DNA of 64,000 bases from an uncultured Oscillospiraceae bacterium. GTDB lineage: Bacteria; Bacillota; Clostridia; Oscillospirales; Oscillospiraceae. The position numbers and the translations under genes were made by a program. The stretch covers positions 124,001 to 188,000 of the forward strand of contig CAKTPP010000001.1 of NCBI GenBank assembly GCA_934591895.1, given 5' to 3'. Position 1 is the stretch's first letter. Each line of letters opens with the position of its first letter. Under the pieces are notes generated by a model. It searched no databases, was not told the origin of the DNA, and was given only the letters and a program-made list of their open reading frames with translations. Positions 15,857 to 24,244 of this stretch are shown one piece after another.

Positions 15857-17221
15857 TCACAGGTATCTCAGAAACAGGCATCCCAGCGAGACCGCAACGA
15901 CCAGCAGTGTGGCCGGAATGCAGTATTTGCAGTATTTGCCCCAGCTGATGGGGTGGCCGCTCTTGGCCGACACGGACGTGGCCACGACGTTGGCCGATGC
16001 GCCGATGGGTGTGGCGTTGCCGCCGAGGTCGGTGCCGAGCGAGAGCGCCCAGGCGATCACGCGCAGATCCATGCCCTGCGTCGCCGCGATGGACTGGATG
16101 ACCGGTACCATGGTGGCAGCGAACGGGATGTTGTCGATCAGCGCGCTGCACACGGCCGAGAGCAGCAGGATGATGACGATGACGGCCTTGATGCTGCCGC
16201 CGCTGATGTTCGAGATGAACTGCGCGATGAGCTTGAGCACGCCGGTCTGCTCCAGTCCCGCGACGGAGATGAACAGGCCGATGAAAAACAGCAGCGTCTT
16301 GTAGTCCACGCCGCGCAGCACGTCCTTCACGCCGGCACCGCCGTTGGTGCACACGGTCACGAGCAGCGTCAGCGCTGCGACGATCACACCGATGCACGCG
16401 ACGGTCAGACCGGTCTGCGCGTGTGTCACAAGCAGCGCGACCGCGATGAGAAACACGACCACATCCGCGATGAACGCCCTGCGGTCGGCGATGGCGGTCG
16501 CCGGGGCGGGGCAGACGGCGTCCGCCGGGCGGGCGGCCTCACTCGCCTTGAGCGGCTTGCGGAAGCACAGCCAGAAAAACAACAGCACGAACACAAAGCA
16601 GACCCCGACGATCATGCCGGTGTTTTGAATGAAGTCCGTGAACGTGTAGCCGAGCGCCGTGCCGATGATGATGTTGGGGGGATCTCCGCACATGGTGGCA
16701 GCGCCGCCGAGGTTTGCGCAGAAGACCTCCGACAGGATCATCGGGACGGGGTCAAAGCGCAGGATCTGCGCCAGCTCCAGCGTGACGGTCGCCAGAAACA
16801 GCACGACCGTGATGCTGTCGATGAACATGGCCAGAAACGCGGCCATGGCCATGAAGCACACCAGCAGCGGAACGACGTGGTAATGCGTGGCTTTGGCCAG
16901 CGACAGGCAAAGCCAGCGGAAAAATCCGGATTTTCCGAGCCCCTCGACCATGATCATCATGCCGGTGATGAAGAAGATGGTCGACCAGTTGACGCCGAAG
17001 CTCGCGCTCTCCGAGGCGCCGTACCAGAAGTCGGCGCGGAAGATCGCGCCGAGATTCAGCGCGTTTTTGATCGCGTCCCAGCTGTGCATGCAGATGCCGA
17101 ACACGACCACGAGCACAAGCGCCGCGCTGCCGAGCGTGACATACTGCCGCTCGAATTTGTCCATGATGATGAGCGCAAACATGCCGACGAAGATAACGGC
17201 GGCAAGGATCTGGGCAGTCAT
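15857..17221 (-). CDS. SLC13/ArsB-NhaD superfamily ion permease
   Basis: The 454-residue membrane protein has about eleven segments. The two hairpin motifs of the ion-transporter superfamily are seen: GGAATMCGDPPNIIIGTALG in the first half, and DLGGNATPIGASANVVATSVS in the second. The NxTP/SPN-type clamp residues match CitM/ArsB/NhaD relatives. The substrate could be a dicarboxylate, arsenite or a Na+/H+ exchange; sequence does not decide. It has its own good promoter and a leader of about 95 bases in which I see no recognised riboswitch. Confidence 0.88.
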   Translation of the reverse strand: MTAQILAAVIFVGMFALIIMDKFERQYVTLGSAALVLVVVFGICMHSWDAIKNALNLGAIFRADFWYGASESASFGVNWSTIFFITGMMIMVEGLGKSGFFRWLCLSLAKATHYHVVPLLVCFMAMAAFLAMFIDSITVVLFLATVTLELAQILRFDPVPMILSEVFCANLGGAATMCGDPPNIIIGTALGYTFTDFIQNTGMIVGVCFVFVLLFFWLCFRKPLKASEAARPADAVCPAPATAIADRRAFIADVVVFLIAVALLVTHAQTGLTVACIGVIVAALTLLVTVCTNGGAGVKDVLRGVDYKTLLFFIGLFISVAGLEQTGVLKLIAQFISNISGGSIKAVIVIILLLSAVCSALIDNIPFAATMVPVIQSIAATQGMDLRVIAWALSLGTDLGGNATPIGASANVVATSVSAKSGHPISWGKYCKYCIPATLLVVAVSLGCLFLRYL

Positions 17222-17323
17222 AGGAAAAGACCTTCTTTCTTGAAATTTGCGGGGAGTGCCGACGCAGAGGCATCGAAGAAAGAGGGTTGCTTCGTGGTGG
17301 TGTCCTTCCCCAACAGGAGAGGA

Positions 17324-17352
17324 ATTTTAGCGCGCTCGGGAGCAAAAGTCAA
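17324..17352 (-). promoter_or_regulatory. Promoter of the SLC13/ArsB-type permease gene
   Basis: On the minus strand TTGACT (17347-17352) and TAAAAT (17324-17329) are separated by 17 bases. The leader to the ATG at 17221 is about 95 bases. Confidence 0.78.
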
Positions 17353-17404
17353 GGACTTTTCGCAAATCTGAGCGGGTTCTTATCAGACTTTTCAATGCTT
17401 GATA

Positions 17405-18256
17405 TCACAGGCATTTATAGGCGATGATCGTCGCGCCGCCCTTGCCCTCATAGCGCTTGATCTGATACTTGTCCGGAAAGGCGGCCAGCAGCTCCGGCAG
17501 CTTGCCGTAGCCGTAGGCGCGGACGTTGAAGTCGGGCTTTACGCGCTTGATGTACAGCCCCGAGGAGCTGACATTGACAAAGCCGTCGTTGTCCTGATAT
17601 TTTTCGGAGGCAATGTGCAGCAGGTTGTGGATCTCGCGGATGTCGGGCTTTTTCGGCGCCGGCTCGGGCTCCGGTGCCGGTTCGGGTTCGGGCTCGGCTG
17701 CCGGCGCGGGCCCGGCGGCGGGCTTTTTCGCGCTGCGGGCGGACTTTTTCGTCTTGCGCGCAGCGGGCTTTTTGGCGGCGGGCTCGGCCGTGTGCTCAAC
17801 GGCGGCGGGCTTTTCGTCCGCCTTGGCGAGATAGTCGATGAGGATGAAGTCATCGCACGCGTTTTTGAACGACTCCGGTGTCGTCGTCACGCCCGCGCCG
17901 ATGATGTACAGCCCCGACTCGCGCAGCCGGATGGCCAGCGGCGTGAAGTCACTGTCGCTCGACACGAGCACGAGCGCGTCGTACATGTTCGTGTGCAGCA
18001 GATCCATCGCGCCGATGACCATGGCGATATCGGTCGTGTTCTTTCCGGTGACGTAGTCAAACTGCTGCTCGGCGCGGATGGCGAGGCGCTTGAGCTCCGG
18101 CTCCCAGTTTTTCAGCGAGTCCTTGCGCCAGTTGCCATAGGCTTTTTTCACAACGATGCGGCCGTAGGTCGATACCTCGTGCAGCACGGCCTCGAGCTTG
18201 GTCAGCTGTGTATTGTCGGCGTCGATGAGGACGGCAATTTTTTGAAAGTTATCCAT
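17405..18256 (-). CDS. NYN-domain protein with OST-HTH (LOTUS) domain
   Basis: The 283-residue protein has an N-terminal NYN/PIN-like nuclease domain (about 1-145) with acidic residues in VLIDADN, TDIAMVIGAMD and VSSDSDFTPLA, the expected metal-binding Asp set. A flexible Lys/Ala/Pro/Glu-rich linker follows (about 150-205). The C-terminal OST-HTH/LOTUS-like domain (about 207-283) contains GFVNVSSSGLYIKRVKPDF and ends with KGGATIIAYKCL. The architecture parallels LabA-like and MARF1-like RNA-processing proteins, so RNA cleavage or binding is inferred. No terminator could be recognised after it. Confidence 0.88.
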   Translation of the reverse strand: MDNFQKIAVLIDADNTQLTKLEAVLHEVSTYGRIVVKKAYGNWRKDSLKNWEPELKRLAIRAEQQFDYVTGKNTTDIAMVIGAMDLLHTNMYDALVLVSSDSDFTPLAIRLRESGLYIIGAGVTTTPESFKNACDDFILIDYLAKADEKPAAVEHTAEPAAKKPAARKTKKSARSAKKPAAGPAPAAEPEPEPAPEPEPAPKKPDIREIHNLLHIASEKYQDNDGFVNVSSSGLYIKRVKPDFNVRAYGYGKLPELLAAFPDKYQIKRYEGKGGATIIAYKCL

Positions 18257-18300
18257 ATAGGTTGCTCCTGAGCTGCCGCATGGGCAGAGATTTTTTCTCC

Positions 18301-18329
18301 ATTATAGCGTTTTTGCGCGCAAAATGCAA
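18301..18329 (-). promoter_or_regulatory. Promoter of the NYN-OST-HTH gene
   Basis: On the minus strand TTGCAT (18324-18329) and TATAAT (18301-18306) are 17 bases apart. The start codon is at 18256. Confidence 0.72.
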
Positions 18330-18330
18330 C

Positions 18331-18355
18331 GAAAGCGGGATGCATCCCCGCTTTC
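18331..18355 (-). terminator. Stem-loop after the polysaccharide deacetylase gene
   Basis: A 9-bp inverted repeat (GAAAGCGGG, 7-base loop) lies 10 bases after the deacetylase stop on the minus strand. It is followed by a broken T tract only, so it is a moderate terminator call. It abuts the -35 box of the next gene's promoter. Confidence 0.55.
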
Positions 18356-18365
18356 GCCGTCCGGT

Positions 18366-19151
18366 TCATGCGCCTGAGTCTGCGTCCGCCGGACACTGGC
18401 GCCCGTTTGGGTCGATGTGCGTGTCGCCGGGCAGGAGCATCTGCGAGACCGGCAGGATCGTGTAGCCGTCGGCGATGAGCGCCTCGATGATCCCGGCCAG
18501 CGCCTCCGGTGTGTGCTCGGCTGCGTTGTGAAGCAGCACGATGCTGCCCGGCTGTACGCGCGTGAGCACGCGCGAGGTGATCTCGTCGCCGCTCAGCCCC
18601 TTCCAGTCGAGCGAATCGACGTCCCACTGGACGGCGTGCATCCCGAGGGCGTTGATCGCGGAGATCACGGTGTCGTTGTACTCTCCGTAGGGGCAGCGGA
18701 ACAGCGTCGGCCGCGTACCGGTGACGGCTGCGATCTTGTCGGCGCAGGTGTTGACCTCTGCCTCGATCTGCCCGGCGCTGAGCTGCGCCATGTGCGGGTG
18801 CGTGGCCGAGTGGTTCATGACCTCGTTGCCCGCGTCTGCGAGCGCCTTGACAGACTCCGGATATTTGTCCACCCACTCGCCGACGACGAAAAACGTCGCG
18901 TGCACGTTGTATTTGTTGAGGATGTCGATGAGCGTCTGCGTGTCCTCGTTGCCCCACGCCGCGTCAAACGTCAGGCTCACGACGCGGTCGTCGCGCTGCA
19001 CACTGTAGATGGGCAGCACGCGTTTGGCTGCGCTCACGCCCACGATCGCGGGACTGTTGACCGCCCAGAACATGAGCGCGACGGCCAGCACCAACGCGCA
19101 CGCGCTCAGCGGCTTGCGGTATTTTCTGACGGCTTGGCGTACCTTGTGCAT
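18366..19151 (-). CDS. Polysaccharide deacetylase (PdaB-like, probably sporulation-related)
   Basis: The 261-residue protein has an N-terminal membrane anchor (about residues 14-34) and a NodB-homology domain. Catalytic motifs are TFDAAWG (base Asp), the zinc motif HSATHPH, RCPYGEYND, and a late VLLHN. The TFDAAWG form resembles PdaB/YbaN-type deacetylases of spore-formers, which modify cell wall or cortex peptidoglycan. That places it in the sporulation theme of the window, but I could not identify a SigE- or SigG-type promoter. GGAGG lies upstream of the ATG. Confidence 0.85.
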   Translation of the reverse strand: MHKVRQAVRKYRKPLSACALVLAVALMFWAVNSPAIVGVSAAKRVLPIYSVQRDDRVVSLTFDAAWGNEDTQTLIDILNKYNVHATFFVVGEWVDKYPESVKALADAGNEVMNHSATHPHMAQLSAGQIEAEVNTCADKIAAVTGTRPTLFRCPYGEYNDTVISAINALGMHAVQWDVDSLDWKGLSGDEITSRVLTRVQPGSIVLLHNAAEHTPEALAGIIEALIADGYTILPVSQMLLPGDTHIDPNGRQCPADADSGA

Positions 19152-19246
19152 TGCACCACCTCCGGCTTTCTGCCCTCATCCTATGCGCGGGAGCGGGCGG
19201 ATATGCGCCGGTTTCGGTTTACATAATTTTCATACCCGCCTGCCGC

Positions 19247-19275
19247 TTGACGCGCGGCGGATTTTCCGCTATCAT
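19247..19275 (+). promoter_or_regulatory. Promoter of the dus gene
   Basis: TTGACG (19247-19252) and TATCAT (19270-19275) with a 17-base spacer. The predicted start near 19282 leaves a very short leader (12-18 bases) before the candidate start codons. Confidence 0.72.
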
Positions 19276-19299
19276 GAGCCGGACGATGAGGTGATGACG

Positions 19300-20256
19300 A
19301 TGCAATATCTCTGCGCGCCGATGGAGGGCGTGACCGGCGACCTGTTCCGGCAGGCACAGCGGCAGACCTTTCCCGCGGCGGACAGCTACTATACGCCCTT
19401 TCTCTCGCCGACTGCGAACCGCACCTTTTCTCCGCGCGAGCTGCGCGAGATCGAGCCGGCGCACAATGCGGGCATCCATGTCGTGCCGCAGCTCATGGGG
19501 CACTGCGCCGAGGATTTTCTCTGGATGGCGGGGCGGCTTGCGGACATGGGCTACGACGAGGTGAACTTCAACCTCGGCTGCCCGTCGAACACGGTCACAG
19601 CGAAGAAAAAGGGCGCGGGCCTGCTCACGGAGCCGGAGCTGCTGCGGCAGTTTTTTGACGACGTGTTTGCCGCCTGCCCGCTGCCGGTCTCGGTCAAGAC
19701 CCGCCTCGGCAAAACGACGGCGGAGGGGTTTCCCGCGCTGCTGGAGCTCTACAACGACTACCCGATCCGCGAGCTGATCGTGCATCCGCGTGTGCAGGCG
19801 GATCAGTATCACGGGCAGCCGGATCTGGAGGCGTTCGCCTATGCGCTCGCGCACAGCCGCGCGCCGGTGTGCTACAACGGTGACCTGTTTGACGCGCCGG
19901 CCGTGCGCGCGTTTCAGGCGCGGTTTCCGGCGGTGGAGCGCGTGATGCTCGGCCGCGGCCTTGCGGCAAACCCCGGCCTGATCGGCCAGCTGCGCACGGG
20001 CAAAGCGCCGACGGCGGCGCAGTTTCAGGCGTTTCACGACCGGCTCTACGCCGCCACACGTGCGCGCATCCCCGACCGGCGCGCGCTGTTGTTTCGCATG
20101 AAGGAGGCGTGGCGCTACCTCGGCTGCAGCTTTGCCAACTCTGAGCGGCCGCTGCGCCGCATCCGCAAGGCGCAGGATCTCGCGGAGTACGAGAGCGCGG
20201 TGCGCCAGCTCTTCGCGGCCTGCCCCGTGCGGGAGAATGCAGGCTATTACATTTAA
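19300..20256 (+). CDS. dus: tRNA-dihydrouridine synthase
   Basis: The 318-residue FMN-dependent TIM-barrel enzyme reduces uridines in the D loop of tRNA. It shows LCAPMEGVT at the N-terminus, FNLGCPSNTVT with the catalytic Cys, VKTRLG, LIVHPR and MLGRGLAANPGL (FMN phosphate site). The ATG at 19300 is favoured because GAGGTG lies 6 bases upstream; an in-frame ATG at 19294 abuts that sequence. It is monocistronic. Which Dus subtype (B-like) it represents is not resolved. Confidence 0.92.
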   Translation: MQYLCAPMEGVTGDLFRQAQRQTFPAADSYYTPFLSPTANRTFSPRELREIEPAHNAGIHVVPQLMGHCAEDFLWMAGRLADMGYDEVNFNLGCPSNTVTAKKKGAGLLTEPELLRQFFDDVFAACPLPVSVKTRLGKTTAEGFPALLELYNDYPIRELIVHPRVQADQYHGQPDLEAFAYALAHSRAPVCYNGDLFDAPAVRAFQARFPAVERVMLGRGLAANPGLIGQLRTGKAPTAAQFQAFHDRLYAATRARIPDRRALLFRMKEAWRYLGCSFANSERPLRRIRKAQDLAEYESAVRQLFAACPVRENAGYYI

Positions 20257-20258
20257 AC

Positions 20259-20298
20259 AAAATCGTCCCCGACAGCCACGCTGCCGGGGACGATTTTT
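20259..20298. terminator. Terminator between dus and the DUF975 gene, bidirectional
   Basis: A long inverted repeat built on AAAATCGTCCCCG, with one internal mismatch, ends in a T5 tract on the plus strand. It has a matching A tract for the minus strand, where it closes the six-gene FHA-FtsW operon. Confidence 0.9.
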
Positions 20299-20303
20299 CT
20301 GTT

Positions 20304-21047
20304 TCAGTTCTGGCCGTACCAGTCGCCGCCCGGCTGCGCGCCGGGGTTCGGCTGCCAATCGCCGGGCGCATGGTCGCCCATGCTGCGCGGCAGACTGCGG
20401 TAGAACGCAGCGTGCGACACGGTCATATACGGCGCGAGCCACAGATAGCCGATGCCGGCGGTCAGCGCGCCCAGCAGCGCCCAGCCGATGAAGCTCAGGT
20501 CGAGGCAGAACAGGTCGCCCTTGCGCCCGTTCATGAGCGCCTTGGAGCGCTCGATGGCCTCCGACGGCGCGATGGTCGGGTTTTCGGCCATGATGTACGT
20601 CGCCATGGAGTAGCGGTAGGCGGCGATGATGCCGGGGATGACAAACAGCAGCGACCACGCGATGACCTTGAGCGCGATGAGCAGGTTGAGCACGAAGGCG
20701 TTGCCGAAGATGTCAAAGCCGGAAAACAGGTCTTCAAACTGCGCCTGCTCGCCGTCGACAAGCTTCAGACAAAAGCGGTTGTGCCCGATGGCGACGCTGC
20801 CGCCGATGACAAACTGCGCCAGCGAGATCAGCCCGGAAATGGGCAGAAACACATGCAGGAAACTGCGCAGTAACTCCGGATAGTACTGCGACAGATCTTT
20901 GCCGTTGATCGTGATGTTCAGCGGCGGGGTGAAGCCGGTGCTCGTGCCGCCGAGCAGACTTGCCAGCAGCGTCACGCCGACGGCGAGCCACCAGTAGTTT
21001 TTCAGCGCGCGGCGCGCCATGCTGCGGTAATCGGATGCGGAATACAT
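20304..21047 (-). CDS. DUF975 family integral membrane protein
   Basis: The 247-residue protein has about six membrane segments. It starts MYSASDYRSMARRALKNYW, the typical DUF975 opening, and its late segment reads AYRYSMATYIMAENPTIAPSEAI. The ATG at 21047 was chosen because AGGAGG lies 7 bases upstream; the codon two further out is TTG. The C-terminus is Pro/Gly/Trp/Gln-rich. Function is unknown. It is the last gene of the operon that begins with the FHA-FtsW fusion. Confidence 0.85.
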   Translation of the reverse strand: MYSASDYRSMARRALKNYWWLAVGVTLLASLLGGTSTGFTPPLNITINGKDLSQYYPELLRSFLHVFLPISGLISLAQFVIGGSVAIGHNRFCLKLVDGEQAQFEDLFSGFDIFGNAFVLNLLIALKVIAWSLLFVIPGIIAAYRYSMATYIMAENPTIAPSEAIERSKALMNGRKGDLFCLDLSFIGWALLGALTAGIGYLWLAPYMTVSHAAFYRSLPRSMGDHAPGDWQPNPGAQPGGDWYGQN

Positions 21048-21065
21048 AGGCAAACCTCCTTTGTG

Positions 21066-21626
21066 TCACCATGGGGTGCGTTCCTGCCCGTGCACGAGAA
21101 AGGCGTGCTCGGCCAGCTCCGCAAGCGGGCTGTCGCTGCGGGAGTCGGAGTAAAACTCCGCGATCTGCACCTCGGGATAGGCCTCGTGCAGGCGGCGCAC
21201 CTTTTCCGCGCCGTGGCAGTTTTCACCGTCGGTCGCGCCGGTGTGCCTGTCCACGCGCGAGGCCAGCAGCCGCACGCCGAGCTTCTGCGCCGGAATGCGC
21301 ACGAGAAATTCCGGCGAGGCGGAGATGATGATGTCGTCCGGGCGCCGCTGCGCAAGATACCACACGTTCACGCGCGGAAAGTTTTTTGCCCAGAACGCCT
21401 CGAGCTCCGCGTCCACATCGGGCACACGGCGCAGAAAGCCGTACATCCGCTCCTTGATGGCGGTCTTGCTGATCCTGCCGAGCCAGTAGCCCGGCAGCAG
21501 CGCGAGTGTGCGCAAAAGCGGCCAGATCACGCCGGGGTGCCGGCGCAGGCACCAGCGCACGAACGCCACCGTGCTGTCCACGGGGAAGATGGTCTTGTCC
21601 CAGTCGTATACGTTGACTTTTTCCAT
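21066..21626 (-). CDS. HAD-family phosphatase (SerB-like)
   Basis: The 186-residue protein has the HAD motif I as DWDKT (VYDWDKTIFPVDST), motif II as ISASPEF, and motif III/IV as FYSDSRSDSPL. The layout matches SerB-type or inhibitory-subfamily HAD hydrolases with a helical cap between residues 20 and 95. The substrate is not predictable. GAGGAG precedes the ATG. Confidence 0.85.
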   Translation of the reverse strand: MEKVNVYDWDKTIFPVDSTVAFVRWCLRRHPGVIWPLLRTLALLPGYWLGRISKTAIKERMYGFLRRVPDVDAELEAFWAKNFPRVNVWYLAQRRPDDIIISASPEFLVRIPAQKLGVRLLASRVDRHTGATDGENCHGAEKVRRLHEAYPEVQIAEFYSDSRSDSPLAELAEHAFLVHGQERTPW

Positions 21627-21636
21627 AGAGCTCCTC

Positions 21637-22374
21637 TCAGTAGAGCGTGCCGGCCAGCTGCATATACGCGGCGGCGACGGCCTCGCGGATGAAGTAATTG
21701 ACGCGCATGGTCTTGAGCGTCGTCTCGGCGGCGATGCCGGAGGGGTCAGCGCCGAGCGAGCGCGCCATACGCTTGGCGCGGTGGAGGTGGTATTCGCTCG
21801 TCACGATGCCGACGCCGTCGGCGGGGTCACCGCCGCGCGCGCGGAGTATGGCAAACGAATTTTCCAGATTCTCGCGCGTGGTGCGTGAGCGATCCTCCTG
21901 CACGATGCGCGCGCTGTCGATGCCGTGCGCCGTGAGGTAGTCGGCCATGGCTCTGGCCTCCGTGATGTCCTCACCCGGCCCCTGACCGCCGGAGACAATG
22001 ACCGTGGCGGCGGGGTTCGCGTTCAGATAGCCGAGCGCTGCGTCGAGCCGGTTGCACATCGACAGCGACGGCGTGCTGCCGTTGACGCCCGCGCCGAGCA
22101 CGATGATCGTGTCGGGGTGCGCGTCGGTGTCTGTGTGCGCGTCGCGCACGACGGGGATCTCGAAGACCGTGAACACGATCAGCCCCGCGCACACGAGCAC
22201 GCCCAGCACGGTGCGCCCCACGCGGTGCAGCCGCGGGAACAGGAATACCAGCACGGCGGCGCCCCAGAGCACATAGCCGAGATAGTCGTGCCCCGGCACG
22301 GCAAAGCGCAGCACACAGCCTGCAAGGATGAGCAGGAGGGTGATCAGTGTGGAACATTTCCGTTTCAGTCGCAT
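21637..22374 (-). CDS. YdcF/SanA-like DUF218 membrane protein
   Basis: The 245-residue protein has three N-terminal membrane segments, then a DUF218 domain with TIIVLGAGVNG, VIVSGGQG, ITEARAMADYL, DRSRTTRENLENS and IVTSEYHLHRAKRMA. The ATG at 22374 is preferred since GGGAGG precedes it; the alternative ATG at 22386 overlaps that site. It overlaps the end of the ABC-F gene. Relatives are linked to envelope integrity or vancomycin tolerance (SanA/SleB-region proteins), so an envelope role is plausible. Confidence 0.85.
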   Translation of the reverse strand: MRLKRKCSTLITLLLILAGCVLRFAVPGHDYLGYVLWGAAVLVFLFPRLHRVGRTVLGVLVCAGLIVFTVFEIPVVRDAHTDTDAHPDTIIVLGAGVNGSTPSLSMCNRLDAALGYLNANPAATVIVSGGQGPGEDITEARAMADYLTAHGIDSARIVQEDRSRTTRENLENSFAILRARGGDPADGVGIVTSEYHLHRAKRMARSLGADPSGIAAETTLKTMRVNYFIREAVAAAYMQLAGTLY

Positions 22375-24230
22375 AATGCCTCCCATGCCTGATAGAGCGC
22401 CTCAAGCTGCGTGTTGAGCGCCTGCTTTTGTTCGTCGAGCTCCATGAGCTTCTGATAGTCGGTGGCGTTGGCCTCGCTCTCGGCGTCAAGCGCCGCAAGC
22501 TGCGCCTCCAGCTTTTCGATGTCGCGCTCCGTGCGCTCGCGCGCCCGCGCGGTGTTCGGGGCGCGCTTCGGTTTGGGCTTCTTTTCGCGCTCGACGGCCT
22601 TGACCGTCTGCTGCAGCGCGGTCTGGCGCGCGCGGTAGGCGCGGAATTGCTCGTATGTGCCGCGGTAGTCCGTGACCGTGCCGTTTTCGAGCAGCCAGAT
22701 GCGGGTGGCGAATTTCTCGATGAAGTACCGGTCGTGCGACACGAACAGCAGCGCCTGCGTGTAGTCGCTCAGCGCGTCCTCGATCCATTCGCGGCTGGCG
22801 ATGTCGAGGTGGTTGGTCGGCTCGTCGAGGATGAGGAAATTGATCTCCCGGCGCATGAGCATGCACAGCCGCAGCCGCGAGAGCTCGCCGCCCGAGAGCG
22901 CCGACACGGGCTTGAGCACGTCCTCGCCGCAAAAGCCGTAGGCGGCGAGCTGATCGCGCGCCTCCTGCGGCGTGCATTTGCACTCGTAGAGCATCGTGTC
23001 GAGCATGGAGCGCTCCGGCACGGCGAAGCGCACGATCTGCGGCAGGTATGCCGTGCGCACGGCAGGACCGCGCTGCACCCAGCCGGTGTCCGGCGTCTCC
23101 TCGTTCATGACGAGGCGCAAAAACGTCGTCTTGCCGGCGCCGTTGTCGCCGATGAGGGCGATGTGCTCGCCGCCGGTCACGGTCAGGTCAAGATCGTGAA
23201 AGAGCGTGCGCGCGCCGTAGCGCTTGCCGAGCCCCGCCATGGTCAGCACGTCGTCGCCGCGGAATTCCTGCGCCGTGAAGTGCACATTGAGCTTGCGCGC
23301 CTCGGTCGGCCGGGCGGTCGTCTCGAGCTTTTCCATGCGCTTTTCGATGGAAAACGCGCGCTTGTGCAGCTTGTCGTTGCCCATGAACGCCCAGAGGTGC
23401 AGCTTGGCCGCCGCCTCCGTGAGCTGCTGGAGCTTGGCCTGATCCTTCTCGTATTTTTTGAGCTGCTCGTCAAAGCGGCGCTGCCGCTCGACGACGTAAA
23501 AGCTGTAGTTGCCGCTGTAGAATTCGGCCACGCCGGACGTGAAGTCGATCGAGCGCTGCACGACGCGGTCGAGAAAATACCGGTCGTGGCTGATGACGAG
23601 CACCGTGCCGCGAAAATGCAGCAGGTACGTCTCGAGCCACTCGGTCGCGCGCAGATCGAGGTGGTTGGTCGGCTCGTCGAGCAGGAGAATATCCGTGTCC
23701 TCCAGGATGAGCCGCGCAAGGTTCACGCGCGTTTTCTCCCCGCCGGAGAGCGAGTCAAACGGCTGCGCGCGCATCCCGGCCGGGATATCCAGACCGTTGG
23801 CGACGCGATTGCGCTCGTGCTCCATGTCGTATCCGCCGAGGCGGCGGAAGGTTTCCGACAGGCGGTCGTATTCGGCCAGCAGCGCGGCCGAATCGTCGGA
23901 TGCCATGCGCGCGGTCAGCTCGTTCATGCGCGCCTCCATGTCATAGAGACGCCGGTGCGCCTCACGCAGCACGTCCTCCGTCGTCCAGCCGTCGGGATAG
24001 ACCGGGATCTGCGAGATCAGCCCCAGCCGCCGTCCGGCGGCGACGGACACCGTGCCGGCGTCCGGCTGCAGTTCGCCCGAGAGGATGCGGAAAAACGTCG
24101 TCTTGCCGCAGCCGTTGCGCCCGAGGATGCCCACGCGCTCCCCGGCGTTGATGTCGAAGGTGATACCTTTTAATATGTCATTGCCCTGCTCAAAGCCCTT
24201 GACGAGCCCGCGGACGGATAGATCGATCAT
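22365..24230 (-). CDS. ABC-F family ATPase
   Basis: The 621-residue cytoplasmic protein has two ABC modules and no membrane region. Module 1: GRNGCGKTT, LSGGEKTR, LLLDEPTNHLDL. Module 2: GDNGAGKTT, LSGGELSR, LILDEPTNHLDI. A helical interdomain linker (about 245-320) would be the P-site tRNA-interacting arm, and a basic, coiled-coil C-terminus runs from about 545. ABC-F proteins act on the ribosome as translation factors or antibiotic-protection factors. Core-genome context here favours a housekeeping (YdiF/Uup-like) member. Confidence 0.92.
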   Translation of the reverse strand: MIDLSVRGLVKGFEQGNDILKGITFDINAGERVGILGRNGCGKTTFFRILSGELQPDAGTVSVAAGRRLGLISQIPVYPDGWTTEDVLREAHRRLYDMEARMNELTARMASDDSAALLAEYDRLSETFRRLGGYDMEHERNRVANGLDIPAGMRAQPFDSLSGGEKTRVNLARLILEDTDILLLDEPTNHLDLRATEWLETYLLHFRGTVLVISHDRYFLDRVVQRSIDFTSGVAEFYSGNYSFYVVERQRRFDEQLKKYEKDQAKLQQLTEAAAKLHLWAFMGNDKLHKRAFSIEKRMEKLETTARPTEARKLNVHFTAQEFRGDDVLTMAGLGKRYGARTLFHDLDLTVTGGEHIALIGDNGAGKTTFLRLVMNEETPDTGWVQRGPAVRTAYLPQIVRFAVPERSMLDTMLYECKCTPQEARDQLAAYGFCGEDVLKPVSALSGGELSRLRLCMLMRREINFLILDEPTNHLDIASREWIEDALSDYTQALLFVSHDRYFIEKFATRIWLLENGTVTDYRGTYEQFRAYRARQTALQQTVKAVEREKKPKPKRAPNTARARERTERDIEKLEAQLAALDAESEANATDYQKLMELDEQKQALNTQLEALYQAWEALCD

Positions 24231-24244
24231 GTGTGACTCCTAAG

